DNA from: Montifringilla adamsi
Lineage: Eukaryota; Chordata; Aves; Passeriformes; Passeridae
DNA length: 64,000 nt
Reading direction: 5' to 3'
Assembly: GCA_017590115.1 (NCBI GenBank)
Contig: JAGGNK010008670.1
Span: 5,823,677-5,887,676 of the forward strand
Below are positions 10,901-24,500 of this stretch, piece after piece (within the stretch, counting starts at the first letter, position 1; each line of letters begins with the position of its first letter). The position numbers were made by a program, and so were the translations under genes. The notes beneath the pieces were generated by a model. That model did no database searches. It saw only the letters and a list, made by a program, of their open reading frames with translations, and was not told the origin of the DNA.

Positions 10901-13900
10901 GGAAAAAACTCCATTGAGGACTTAGCAGATGCAATTTCTGCCTCAGCTGCAAAGTCTTACCCCTGTAATTTCTCCCTTGGTCTGCACTGCTGGAGAGTGG
11001 CTGATGGCCCAAACCAGACCTGACGTGGATCTTCTCATGCTCTAAGTCACAAGGCTGGAAATTTAACCCATTCCAATTGTCAGGAAGCCACTGAAGTGAG
11101 GTGATGCAGATTTATTCTGAGGGCCTCTATGTATTTGTAACTATCAGAAAAAAGGAAGGACCTTTGGAAAACTAAGAATATAAACACAAAAGTTGTAAGA
11201 AAAGGTATTCAAATGTATTTTCATTACCTTAAGATGCCAGCTATTAGAAATTCTATTTGAAATAATTGTGTAGTTTTCCAAGAAGCATCATTCAACAGCT
11301 GCTCCATCTCAGCTCCTGGCAAAGCTGATAAGGACAGTTCTCCAGACATGACTTTGTTAACCAAGGCAGGGTCTTATTTTCAGTCAGATTCCTCAAAAAT
11401 TATTTTTAGCCTCATCTCACACTTCTGGTTTCTTAGATTTCAGCTCAGATTAAGCAGTAACTCATCCAGAGAGGACATAAAAATAGTTGAATCCAACACA
11501 ATTAAATAAATTCATGTTAAGAAAGTTCAGTGTGTTTCCCCTTCCACTTGGGACCATGCAACACCCAATTGCCCAGCTATTTTTGGGAAGAATGACAGGC
11601 TTCAAGCACAGTGACAACTAAGCAGAAGCATCACTTAGACTATCAACTTAACCAAATGTGGCTATGACATCTGAAGTCAGTTTTGTGTGCTTTAATAGAT
11701 TCAGTAAATATGTCACTGAGAGTCACTAAATATTCATTCTCATGTTAAACAGGATCTGCTTTCCCTTTCATTTTGGAGAGACCAAAACCTGTGAGATTCT
11801 GCTCCACATTCACTTTTCCAAGCTGAGAGAAAAGTGAATTCAGCTGTGGAATTCTGATTGTGGATTCCTGATACCTCTGTTCCAGCACACCCGTTTTCCA
11901 GCTGGGCTCTGGCTCCATCCTTCCTCTGACTGACCCACAGCTGGGCTGGTAGCTGCCCAAGGACAAGTGTAGCAGTGCCAAACACACATTTAAGGGAGCC
12001 TCTAATGAATCCCCACTAAAATTCCATCAGCTGTGCAAAGTACATTGATTAAGTGCTATTTGCCACACAGGTAAATGTTTTCTGGGGCGTGCATTTATTG
12101 GTAAGAAAAATTGACTAGCAGGGTACCTGAATTTCATTCACAGCATCTATTCATAGCACATAGACACATTCTGCAATTGTAGTCACTATTAAGAAAAAAT
12201 CAACAAAAGGCTACAGCATTATCTGAGCTTCTCCAGCAATTTCCTCTCACAAATTAGGCATGCCTTACTTTTCCTTTTGTTGTCCAAGGAGGTATTATTT
12301 GTATAATGTTCCACTGTGCTTTAAATAGTTTTCCAGAGCATTTCTCAGATGAATTAAGAATAAAGTTACCTGCTATTGAACTACTGTTATTCCTTTGTTG
12401 CCTCGGATTCTCAGTTTCAGATGTGCCAGGATGAAAAAAAAGTCCTCCCTAACTCTCACAAAGCCCTCCAGGGAGTCCCTGTCACATTTAATCTTTCCCT
12501 GTCTCCCTGTTTCTCAGGGTGTCTTCTGAATAACAGCAGTTTTGTCTATTTTATTTGCTCTTTCTCTTACACACACCCAGTTGAAGAGAAGTAATTGAAA
12601 CTATGGCATCTCACCTTGCAGTATCTGTGTAGTTTGAACCGAGGTGTGTCTAGAGATCAAATTTCTGCTTATCAAGAGCATAAATGTGATCCAAAGCCTG
12701 GAGACATCAGTGAACTCTGCAGGAGTTCACTTGCTGAGCAGGTGTTCATGGCCCACCACAGGAAGAGAGATTTGGGGTAGAAATAGCTTTTCACCTCTAC
12801 AAACCGAGTAGCTTTTTGCTGCAGTTTGCACCTCTGGACCTCCCAGTAACACCCAGGTTGCTCTGAGTGAGTCTGGCAGCCCGGGCTGAGCAGAGCAGTG
12901 AGCCACCAGACAGCTCTGTGGCTCCTGCCTGGCTTTTGCTGTGAAACACAAACTGGTGAAGCTGCAGGAGCCCTGTGTCCTGCTACACTTGAGCCACAGT
13001 GGCTGCGTCTCTTTCCACGCCATGGTGCACACGCTTCTGACTCACCATCAGAAAATTCTTCCCATTTTCTACACAACTGACCATTTGCTTTCAGTTATGC
13101 TTTTTTTTTTTTTTCCCAAGTAGAAGTTTGATTTTATTTTTATGTTAACTGCTACAAATAAAACAATCACCAGTGTCAAGCAACCTCCTATAGGAGTGAA
13201 GCAGAAATGGGCCAGTCAGGCCTCATCAGACAAGACATCTCTGTTTATCTCTGTTGAGATAAACCACACTATTTCCCAGAAATTGAAGTCTCATGGAAAT
13301 CATCCCTGCATCTGGAAACAGCTGTGAGCCAGGACTCACTAAGCACCTAGACTGCCTTCCACAAAGGGGGAATCTTTGCACCAACAATTGTCTAATTTGA
13401 GGTCTTTTTATAAAACTGCAGTGCTGGATGGAACAATTTTGGACCTTGAACATTGTCAAAGAATTCTATTCCCTAAAAATCTCCAGTGCAGAGCTGCTCT
13501 TTTTTTTTAATTTTGTGTGCTTACATTCTCTCCTTGCTTTTATATTGACAGAGACATTTAAAACATTAAAGCATTTTTTTTTAACTGAATAATTGCATGT
13601 TAGGCATCTGAAAGTCTCTTCTAGGGATTTATGCTTTAAGTTCATTCTCAAAACCTCAGTCTTATTAAGCAACAGTGATACTGGGATATTAAAACATTAA
13701 TTCTGTGATGATTTTTACTACTCCCATTTTCTTTCAGAACCTCACAAATTATCATTTTGTTATTATGGTCTGGTGGAAACCTATTCTTGGTGTGAATGAT
13801 AAGACAGGTGTTTGTCATTTTGAAGACTGGTAAAGGTATTTTAAGGCAGTACTTAGCAGCATAAATTAAGTGCTCTATAATAATCTACGTGAAATATTCA

Positions 13901-14016
13901 AGAATATTTTCCATGCCATTATGAAAAAAGACTAGGGAAATTATACCCACTCTCAGGACTGGATTACATTTTTATATCTTATCACAGAGCAGTTAATTTC
14001 TGGCTATTTCTTGCAG
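7955..14016. other. Long non-coding stretch
   Basis: Six kilobases of mixed composition with no recognisable repeat, RNA gene or domain. The longest frames are 134 and 101 codons on the minus strand at 12672-13076, overlapping each other and plus-strand frames in a GC-richer patch. None has the look of a conserved protein. There are T runs near 13101-13114. Confidence 0.45.
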
Positions 14017-14079
14017 GACCTAACCCCAGTTTCTGGCTCTTTCCAGGGGCAGGACTTTGGGTTCAATTGGCACAGACAG
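14017..14079 (+). other. Candidate 63-nt exon
   Basis: A good acceptor (pyrimidine-rich tract ending TATTTCTTGCAG at 14016) and a consensus-perfect donor, CAG|GTAAGT with GT at 14080-14081, bracket 63 nt. One reading frame is open through the whole segment (21 codons, starting Asp-Leu-Thr-Pro), and a second frame is also open. An alternative donor, GAG|GTGAGT, lies at 14158/14159. I do not recognise the peptide. It could be a coding micro-exon, a lncRNA exon or a chance pairing of signals. Confidence 0.3.
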
Positions 14080-14596
14080 GTAAGTTACAGTGGCATCAGT
14101 GTCCCAAGCAGGTCTTTGGATGTTTTTCCCAAGGCTTGGGATCACTTTGTGGTGGGAGGTGAGTGGCTCCAGAGGGGAAAAAAAAAAAGAATCACAGTGA
14201 AACACCAGCCAAGAAATGGGCACTGAAGGGATGGAAATGCTCTCATGCTGCACTTCACATTTTCTGCAGTACATTTTCTTCTGCTTTTGCCCAGCTCATT
14301 TTGTGTTTTACTGTATCCAGTGGAAGAGGCTGGAGTGTTTCCCTCACAAAATCATACTGAAGCAGCCATACAACCTTGCTGTCAAATACATTTTGTTAAT
14401 TTTCTCTTCATTTTATCTCTTCTATTTACACAATGTTTCACAGTTCTTTGTATTCCCGTTCTAAGTATTTCCTCTGCAAACCCGGCCTTAAAATATCTGC
14501 TGGCTGCTTTCCCTGCCTTATGTTTTAGCCAAGCTATATCTAAATTACCTTAAATTTCTTTTTTATCTCATGTAAATGCTCATAATTCTTTGGCTA

Positions 14597-14612
14597 GGTT
14601 TTTTTTTTTTTT
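14597..14612 (+). repeat. Poly-T run
   Basis: A homopolymeric T run of about 15-16 in otherwise mixed sequence. No element is recognised beside it. Confidence 0.7.
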
Positions 14613-14658
14613 TGTGGGGTGTGTTAATGCTGTGCTTTGCCACTCCTCTCCCTACCAG

Positions 14659-14792
14659 GGCCCTCTCCCATCAGCAGGGGACTTGTGGCACTGAGATGTC
14701 CAAGGGCAGCTGCTGGATCACACCCTGAGGATTCCTGCTGAGCTTCTGCTGTGGAAGAGCTGGCATAGGCAGGAAGAAAAGCTGCTTTCAAG
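14659..14792 (+). other. Candidate 134-nt non-coding exon
   Basis: A pyrimidine-rich acceptor (CTCTCCCTACCAG, ending at 14658) and a good donor, AAG|GTATGT with GT at 14793-14794, bracket 134 nt. All three forward frames contain stop codons, so if this is spliced it would be a lncRNA or UTR exon. It lies 579 nt downstream of the 14017-14079 candidate on the same strand, which makes a two-exon arrangement possible. Confidence 0.25.
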
Positions 14793-16415
14793 GTATGTTA
14801 AGATAAAAGAGAACAGCAGCAGCTCTGTGAGAAACTCCAGGGTTGCTCTTGCTGCCCTAGGATAGTTGACTGTACACATTTTTTGTGTGGATGCCCATTT
14901 TTATTTTAGACATTCATTAGAATGGGCCTCTTTTTTTAAAAGAGATAATTTCTTGTTAAAGTTGGTCTTTGATCTCCAAGTGGAGGTTTGGGCACAAGTA
15001 CAATTTAAAATATTTCTTAACAGCAGAAATTATACTAGTAGATGTGTTGCCTTTTTTAAAGTAAGTTTTGTCTCTGCTAGTGAATATCTGCAATTTGTGC
15101 TATTGTTCCTCAGATAAAAGTGTGGGTTTCTTTACAATGAAGAATTCTACTATTGTAGAATTGGAGAGCTCTGTGGGTAAATAAACCTCCTTTAATCTTA
15201 GCCTTTCACTTGGATTATTTATCCTCTATAGGTCTAATAATTGAGATGAAACCCATACAATATTTTATTCTTTAAACTGACAATGTGGACAACATAACAC
15301 AGCTGACCTTTTTCCTTCTTTCACATTTATTTTGGGACAGGTGTGGTGGCCAAATGACATTGCCACAGCCCACTGTCCTGATGTCACTAAGGGCAAGGAG
15401 GCAATGACCTGGATTTTTTTGTCCAGCTGTAAATTTTTAGAAGGTTTGGGAAGATCTATCTTCTATGGGGGGCTATGAATTTTTATTTCCATTAAAATTT
15501 ATTCAAAATAAATGAAGGCAAGTCACTTTTAAACACAGTTTTGGGTTTGGTTTTTTCTTTTTTTTTTTTCTATTTTTTTTTTTTTAACAGCATAACTCCA
15601 GCTGTTTTCTGCCTGAGAAGCTGGGTTAGCACGTGCTGTGAAATATTGCTACATGCATTTCAGAAAGTCAAAAGCCCAAATATTGTTGCTGTGCAGCAGA
15701 AGTGATGGGGTTCTTGAGAATATGCGTGGTGAGCAGTTACTCAGATGAATAACAGGATGTCTGCAGTCCACTAAAGAGCATTGGCAATCCCTCAGACACC
15801 TGAGCACTGCACAGGGAGGACACTCACAGCAGAAAATGTTCAGATATATTGCTGAAAATACATAATACTTCTGTGAATAAATGAAGCTCAGAGTCATGCT
15901 TGGTATGCTTGTGTCCAAGTTTGAGGTTATTGTCCTTAATTGACCATGATTTCTTTCATCCAACAGCTTGGCAAATGACACAAATGGCAAGTTTTGGATA
16001 ATTAAATAAATATATATAAATTAATACCCAGTGTTTCTCCACTCCACTGTTCAAAAGAAACCTTTAACAAACACATTTTCAAGGAAAATATAACTTTCTT
16101 TGTGTTATGAGTAATGCAATATTAAGCATATACCTCAGCTCTTGAATTATGGCTTTATCTTTGATGTTAGTGATCAAATAGTCATTGCCTTGATTATTCA
16201 AATAATTAGATATTTTATCAGTTTCCTTGAAAAGCTCAGAATAAAGAGCCAAGACCCTTGAAGGGCTAAATAAACATATTTAGTTTGCTGTCAGCAGAAG
16301 AATCATCAGGCAGGAGGATACTGCAACAGGGGGGAAAAAATATTTGTTGCAGGAAGTTCCAGATTTTCAATGTGAAAATCTTTACAACCTTTTCTGTGTT
16401 GTAGTTACTTCTTGC

Positions 16416-16416
<1 letters not shown>
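14793..16416. other. Non-coding stretch with T-rich runs
   Basis: AT-rich sequence with a strong T-rich tract at about 15552-15586 that ends in AACAG, an acceptor-like shape which could equally be an inverted poly-A tail. The longest frame is 113 codons on the minus strand at 15649-15990 and has no recognisable features. Confidence 0.45.
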
Positions 16417-16453
<37 letters not shown>

Positions 16454-16585
16454 CCCAAAAAAAAAAAAAAAAAAAAAAAACCAAAAAAAAAAAAACAAAA
16501 ACAAAAAAAACCACAAACAAAAAAAACCCCAACCCCAAATAAACAAACAAAAACAAACAAACCACAAAAACAAACCAAACAAACC
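16417..16585 (+). repeat. A-rich low-complexity tract
   Basis: About 170 bp composed almost only of A with interspersed C (A runs, then CCAAAA, CAAACAAA and AAACCCC variants). It generates lysine-rich frames on one strand and phenylalanine-rich frames on the other, none of them real. It probably began as a poly-A tail that expanded and mutated, but no element body is identifiable upstream. Confidence 0.9.
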
Positions 16586-18494
16586 CTGGAGGCCAGATCT
16601 ACACCTGAGGATGCCTATCTCAATTGCAGGAGCATTAAAGGAAGCAGAGCCATCCCTTACCCAGCTGAAGGCTCTGCTCAAGCATCCATTCTGCTTTGAC
16701 TTAAGTGGTGTTTAAAGACAATAACATGAGGAAAATCTGCATTTCACCCTTGCAGAAGAGGTGATGCAAAGCTTCTATTTTTATGCATGGAAGTAGAATT
16801 AAAGATGATATATAATTAGAACTGGATATGTAAATTCCTCAGGATTTTTTTTATGAACATCACATAGTGGCACCGATGAAATCCCAATGTTTTTAAGGTT
16901 ATAATTTAACAGTGGCATGAAAAGAAAAATTAGTATTTAGGTCTTTGTTATGCTTAATCATTTCAAGCTTTCTGACTGCTGTGAGGATGTCGTGGAACAT
17001 TAGAATAAAATCAGCTCGATGCTCATGCATAATGTGTGAGAAGTTTTTTATTTGCTATAATTTCTACTCTTTCATACTAATTGTCATCAGCAGAGGATGC
17101 AGGCAGTAGTTGTCTTGCTAAATATAAATACAGCTACCATATTTTTTGTTCAATTTATTCATTTATCTCACCCTGGGTGTATACACCATGTAAAATGTAT
17201 CTCTAAAGAAAGATAAAGAGAGTATTTCAGTGTGTGTGCACTGTAGAAACGAGAGGTGCAGAATGTATGAGTGCTTTTTATTTTTATTGAGGAACAAAAT
17301 ATAAGAGTGATTGCCATCCCTTTCTGCCACAGATTTTGGTTATGGCTCCATGCTCCAGAAGCTTATGGAAGAGTGCAGAAATATATTCTCAAAAAAAAGT
17401 CAGATGTGGCTTGACTTAAATATTAATTATTTTACAATTTAAATAATTTTAAATATTATCTAGAAAAAAATAGTTCACCATAAATGCTTCATAATAAAAC
17501 ACTGTTATACCTATATATCACTGTAACACTTTACATACACGATTTTATAATGAGATTAAATGTTTGATTTCACCATCCTGAACTACCCCATTGCAATGAA
17601 TAATACAAGGAGTTACAAACACAATGTGTTTTGGCTTTTTTTAACTTGTTTGAGGTGCTTTTATGAACATATGAACAGTTAAGTAATTTCTGAAGAAAAA
17701 TATGTACTTATCCAAAATCAAGCACTACATTTTCAAAAGGCTTTTCTTTTTCCTTCATACTGGATCAGAAATAAAGATTGCAGTTGTTACAAAGTAGTCA
17801 AGGAGAAAAAGGATGACTGGGAGCATTAAAAGCAGGCAAGTGTTTTCATTTTCATTTTGGTTTTTCTACCCTTCAAACTAAGACCTGACTTCACTGTTTT
17901 CTTTCCTTCAAGAATGAGTCACTGCAAGATTTTACAGAAGAAGCCTACATAGTGAATATGAGCAAGAAATAGAGATGCAGAAATATTCTGCTTGAAACAG
18001 ACAATTAAACATATAACTGTTTAAATGGAGAGATGTGAGCTAGCAGAATCTTAAGCAGAAAATCTATAATTTTTTGTATTACTTCACACAACAAGATGTA
18101 ACCTTTATAGTTCTCCAAGTGTTTAGAAAGCTGGATGCATAGTTCTAGAACAGGCCTTGTCCTAGAGAAACTGCTGAGCACAGCTTTTATATTGTTGTAT
18201 TAATGCATTTTATTTACTGTGAAATGTTCACATTATTGAATCCTATTTTTCTCACAGCTGGTCTTACTGTGGAAAGCAAACCATCCAGTTTAAATAAATA
18301 AAACAATACCATTGCACTGGTAAGTCAGAAGGTAGCAATTCTGTGTAATGGAAATGCAAATAGGAATGCATTTTTTATTTCATGGATAAATGGAACTCGC
18401 AAAAAGGTGGTGCAATGTTTTTCCTCTCTTTTGTTCATCTCATCATTATGTCACACACTAACCCAGCCTTCATTCACCATATTCCATATGTTTT
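16586..18494. other. AT-rich non-coding stretch
   Basis: No frame of 60 codons or more beyond the edge of the A-rich tract. A 12-bp perfect palindrome, GGTGTATACACC, lies at 17176-17187. Nothing else is recognised. Confidence 0.45.
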
Positions 18495-18585
18495 GGTGCA
18501 CTTCAAAAGGCTTTATGAACATTTCTCTTCTGATCTAGTAGCTTGGTGAGCAGAGGTTGAGGGGTTGAATTACCCAAGGTCTCCA
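18495..18585 (+). mobile_element. MIR-like SINE remnant
   Basis: The segment GCAGAGGTTGAGGGGTTGAA followed by TTACCCAAGGTC resembles the conserved MIR stretch that reads roughly GAGGTTAAGTGACTTGCCCAAGGTC. A weaker possible match lies upstream around GCACTTCAAAAGGCTTTATG. The copy is very diverged and the call rests on remembered consensus only. Confidence 0.35.
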
Positions 18586-21500
18586 AAAGTTATTTCATAG
18601 ACACGTCCTCTTCACTGAAGATTACTTGAGATAATAGCTGTTTGCCTGTGGGTCTGGAGAGTATTCTCAGCACATCCTTTTAGGCAGCTCTCAGCATTCC
18701 AAACAATAAGTTACTTACTCACTCTGTCCTCTCTCTATTTTTGCACTCATTAATTTAACAACAAATGTAAAAACAGTCTTAAATTTCCAATAAACATTCT
18801 TATTGCCATATTCCTTTTAGTGGTCTAAAAGATGGTGAATATTTTGCTAATGTTGTTTCTTTTTTGCGTGTTTTTTTTTTTTCCCTACAAACACAATGAA
18901 GTTTTGAAAGGTCTGGCATTATGAGAGTCAGGATTGCAAAGTTAAAGGTGGGTAGAGGGAGAACATAATTAGTGAGGGGCAGATTCTGAACCACAGTGCA
19001 GTGCAGAATGAGCAACTGAAAGCCTGGGTTTATTGTTTTCCATAATAATCCTCCTTTAGTACTTCTAATACATGCATTGTCCTTGAAGAGGGGGCTGTGC
19101 ACAGAACATTCCCCACCTCGTCTGCAGCTCTGAGACGTGGGAGACCCACTCGGAGCAGCAGCTGCTTTTCTTGGTGCTTATCCAAGGCAACTGGAGCTGT
19201 GAAGCTTTTGAGGATCACCTTTCACATTAAATCTGTTTTCTTCAGGAAATAAATTCTCACTTCAGCTTGGCCTGTGCTATATAAGTACACAAATCAAGGA
19301 GTGTTTCTGATTGAAAGGGCACATAGAGATTGCTCCAGGCTACTAATACCACCCTTGTGTGAAACAAAGAGAGATAACCAAGAGAGGGCTCAAAAGTGAT
19401 AATGCACACAAAAATGTGCTATTTTTTTCCAAAACAGCACACCTTCATCACCACTAGCTCAGAGCTTTCTTTATATTTTAGTGACACTTACTAGGGTTCC
19501 TGCTAAAAGATGTAAAAGCAGGATTCAGTACCTGAGTTAAAGCTACAGTACTGGAAAATAAGCTGATGAAGAGCTCAGAGATCTGAATGAGACTAGAAAA
19601 ATATTTTTATTTCAATGCAAAATCCATGCTGCAATGTAAGAAAAAAAATTCAAACTATCTTCTAACCAAGGACTTTTATGCTCCTATCCTCAATATCTTT
19701 GAATCTGAACTTCATTTTATCTTCTAGCTACTCAATTCCCCTCTAAAGGACAGAAGAACTTTCCATTCGTTTCAGTGTGGGCTGAGTGAGGTGTCATGGA
19801 CAAGGTGAAGCAGATAAATGAGCATTTACAGAATCAGATATGAGCATTCCTGAGTCACAAAGGGATGATATGCTAATATATAGTACCCAATGGGAAAGCT
19901 GAGCACCTGGAGAATGATTTTCACGAGGATGTGTCCTACCTTCCAGCTGGGACTGTGCCCTCTGAGGTCATAATTGTGTAAACACAGCCACAAACTTACA
20001 CAAACTCCCCCTCAGCCAGACAGTGATGAAATGGCACCACAGAAAGTGGGGTACCCCAGTGTGTGCTGGCTTCTGCACTGCAGGATAAAGCCTGAGCCAT
20101 TTCTACATCCTCTTGACCCAGGAGAATATCTACACACCTGAAAGATTATTTTAAAATTCAATTTTTCCTCTATATTCTATAAAGGTATTTCTTTAATTCA
20201 GCATGGTAGAACCAACTATGTAATAAGGCACTTCTCCTTTCATACTTTTTAAATAATACTTTCCCAAGCTCTAGGTAAAAAGGTCATGATCTGCAGGAGA
20301 TAAGGGTAGCAGATTGTCCAGTAATATGGATCATTTTTCTTGCCTGTCTGGAATTTTTATTGCAATGCTAGATCCTCCACAGAGCAAAGAAAATGACAGG
20401 GAAAGCATCGACAGCATTCTCCAGTGCCTGCTGAGGTCTTTAGCCTTTAAATATTTCAGGCAGCATCTCTGATTCAGAATGAAAATGGACAAATGAAAAC
20501 ATGAACTGAGTTCTTCAGGATGGGAGTTGCGGGAAGAGCCAGAGATGAGATTTATCAGGGTATGGAATAGGTTTCTAGTGGAAAGTTATGGCAAATTAGC
20601 CTGAATATAGTACTCAGATATATGGCAGGAAGCAATTCCAGAGAGTTATGGCAATAAGCAAAGTAGCCTGCAGGTCTTTTTCATCTGGACAGTTTGGGAA
20701 TGAGTCTGTGATTGGTTTCCCTCATGGCACAGTCTGCAGCTGGTAAGCAAGGAGAGGAAAAAGTCAATATTATTTTTTTTTAAGTGTTCCCATTATTTTG
20801 CTCTTTGGCCAATACTCATTACTGTGTAAGTCAAGTGTCCCACTTACTCTATAGTATCTTGGAAACAATTTTGATTGTAGAAACAACCAGAAGTCTCTTG
20901 GAGGTGGTGGCAGGAAAGTAAGGCAGAATCAGGAGGGAAAGACCAAAATTGCTCATCTCATCACTCCCCCCTGCCCTTTTATAAGAGCACTCAGCTCAAG
21001 AGGGCCTTTTTTTTCAGGCCATGTTCAATCTGCTGCAGTTTCAAAAGTCTCAAGTGATAGGGAATATTTTCTCACCATTTACTGGGAAGTTGGAGAGTGT
21101 CAGCTCCAACTAATAAATATCTGCTTTGACGGTGATATTTACAAGTCTCCTGCTCCACTGAGCTCAGCGCACAAGTTAACAGCTCACATCCCAAAGTCAG
21201 TTCCTTAATTATCTCGTCCTTCTCCCAAAGATTTGTCAGGAATTCTTCTGATGATGCCTCAGACAATGTGGTACACCAGTGAAGAAGCTTTTGCCTTCAA
21301 CAGGACTTTCTGAGGACACCTGGCATGGCAGGAGGAAGTGACTCAGCTCTTGTTCCAGTGCCTGCTCCTCCAACCCCCACAAGGTTTTCCTAAAAATGCA
21401 TTTGCTTGACTGCTATTCAACTTTTTCATCACACATTCAACAGAAAGAAAGAAGCAAAATCTTCCCTCGAACAATGTTCTATATTATTGAAGGCAGTTTG

Positions 21501-24500
21501 GGAAAAAGATCTTGTATCTAGGACAGGGTAGAATATAAATTAACATGGAAAGCACAAGAGGAAGTTTACCATAGTGTATGGAATCCAGGATTTTTTCATA
21601 ATTTAATTCTTGTTTCTTAAAGAGACATGGACTCTTCCTCCTTCTTCACAGATTTTCAAGTGTGAAATGAATGTGAAATTCCACTGTGAAATGAATAAAA
21701 AATTTTTATTAGCAGTCACAAGACAAGGAGAGAAGAGACCAGAAGATCCTATGGCTCTTTAATTGTATCTATTCTTCTGTCTCCTTCATGAAATACTATA
21801 GGGAACAAATAAATATACATTTCACACTTGTGGAATGATACCTTCTTTATATGCAGAAATTAATTATAAATCCTTCCAAAGTAAATCCTTATGATCTCAT
21901 CAAATTACTGTATTAAAATCATCATAAAAATATCTTTCCATGTGAGACTCTCAAATATATGAAATGTAAATTAATTCTCAGAAAACCAGCCTGAAAGAAT
22001 GCATTAAGCCTATTCTGTGGGTGGTTATACAGACACTTCGAAATTTTTTTGTTCGTATCTTCAATCACCTAAAGTGGCACAACAGTAAAATCCTCAAGCC
22101 CTCTGTCTTATTTGCTGCAACCATGGCACAGAAATCAGACAGGAGACTTTGGAACAAAAATACTCAGACATTTCATTAAAATATTTTATTCCTGAGCACC
22201 TGAAGTAAGAAAAAATAAAATCCACAAAAGACTCGATATATTGTTTGACCAAAGAACTGTTTAGAGGAACACCTGTATTTATCCTGAGAAAGCCATCCAG
22301 CATATATAAAATAAAGGTGAAAAAATATCTACTAACACTAATCCACAATAGTACCAAAGTGTCTGAAAATGCACTTTCCTAGAGGATTTAATATTTTATC
22401 TAAATGTAGGCAGGTATTTGAGACAGAGGCCTGTCAGTGCTTTCATTAACTTAAATGATGGATACAATTTTGATAGTGAGAGTACATTTTTAATCTACTC
22501 CATTAAATATCTAAAGATGCAACTGAGATTGCAAAGCTGAAGACTGTGATCAGTTTATTTTGCTTAGCAGATGTATAAAATGGGTTTAAAATCAAACAAA
22601 CAGCCACAAGTGCAAGATAAAAACTGTAACTCAGTCCTTGCTCAAGACACTGTTCTATACCTTTTTTTACTTCTGAGAAACACTATGGCACTTGTGCAGA
22701 GTAACAAGGAAGGAAAACAGTGGAACTGACATTAAAAATACATTATTCTCCACTTCAAATTTCAAAAAAATTATCTACAGTATTCACAAGGTTTGACACT
22801 TGCCACAATAATAAAACAAAGTCTATTATCTCCTTTTTGTGACTCAACCTACAAAACCTCTCTCATGACTGAGGACAAGACACCAGAATTAAGATTGCAT
22901 CCACCCTCAAGCAACAAGCTCCACAAAATTCTCTCCAGCTGTTCTTTCCCACACTGCTGGCACACAATGAGCACACTAAGAGCTTTTAGATGTTGAATTC
23001 CACATAATGCTGTTAACAGCAATAAGTATCTCTGCTGACATATTTTAAGGAATTTTCGTTAATAGTTAATAAAGGCAAGCAGTAAGTATTAGATTTGGAA
23101 AAAAAATGCTTGAGCTAACATTCCAAGGTGGGGGCTTTTTTTCATTTTTCAAACATGTCTGATTTGTATATTTAACAGTGGCATTGACTGAAGACTGGAG
23201 AACTTGTATCCTCAGTGGTGGAAATGTAAATGGTATTCATTTTCAGATCTAAGAAAATTAAAGTGCATAATTCCTATGGGCTCTCATAATTAGATATTTA
23301 AGGTGGATTTTGGAGCAAAATGTTAAGCACAGATCTGCTTTAGTAGCTGTCATAACCACTGAAGGTATTCAAAGGACATAGAGAGCATTTAGGAATTTTG
23401 GTCTTAATAAAAGCTTTGGGATTGACAACCTAAGCACTATTCCTCTGGAAATATTCCTACCTTCTGGTGGCATTTTTGAAAACCCTTTCCTGGGTGTCTC
23501 AGTGGTTTATATAGTGCCTGTTTGGGCTGAGCAACACTAAGTTCTTTGTTAATGAATCTTTTCAAACACATCATTTAAGTACAGAATGAGTATTTGCAAC
23601 CTTGGTTTTGCTGAGCATTAACTCCAAGCAAGTGACCAGGTGTTGGTATGAAAAGGCCAAGACTGGGAAGCCATTGTCCAGAACATAAGAAAATTCTGAA
23701 GAGGAAAGAGAATACCAGGGAGTGACCCTGGCTAGGATCACAGATTTCTGCCTAGGGAAATTAAATAATGGGAAGTTATGAGGGAAGGTCAAAAAATGAA
23801 TGACTAGATGGCAAAAGAGAATAAAAACTCAGGACACATCCCCAGCTGCTTCTGAAGTTCAGGAAACTGAACTGCCCAGGAAAAAGCTATAGTTTAACCA
23901 GAAATTAAACTTCTGTCACTTACATGCCTCTTGCCACAAGAGAGGGGTCCAAGCAGTATTTACACTGCACGTGCTGATATTTTATCCTGCCTGAGCCATT
24001 CATTACCTTCATTACCAGGACACTGCCAGAAGTACTAAAATGCAAGGTATTCAGCCTATTATTCAGCTTTCTGTGGGTCCTTCCTTAGACTGAGGGTCTG
24101 TGTGATATTCAATGTCTGATCCCAGCCCCTGGTTCAGCCTGGCCTGTGCTGCTGATCTCAGCTGCTGGGAGTTAGTGATGGCATTTCCTGAAAGGAATTT
24201 CTGCCCAGTTTGGATGTGGATGAAAATTTTCCACAGATCGAGCACTGGAAATCCCTTAAAGAATTAAAAATGCCTCTTCTGAGCTTTCCTTGCCTATATT
24301 TATCCTCTTTCCTTCTCTTATTTCTATTCCTTTTGTTTTTCTGTTGTCTCTCACAGTCACAGAGCTGGATGATCTCCCATGGCAGGCACCGGCTCTGAGC
24401 AAAGCACGCTGAATATTGCAGTGCCTCTATTGAAATGACTCCTAGTAACCAGAAAAATACACCTAAAGAATGTCATTGAAGCATCTGTCATTCCTCCCTG

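Noticed and set aside
12672..13076. 134-codon minus frame
   Set aside because: Three overlapping frames on both strands in a GC-richer patch, with no recognisable product.
16266..16715. Lys-rich and Phe-rich frames
   Set aside because: They come from the A-rich tract.
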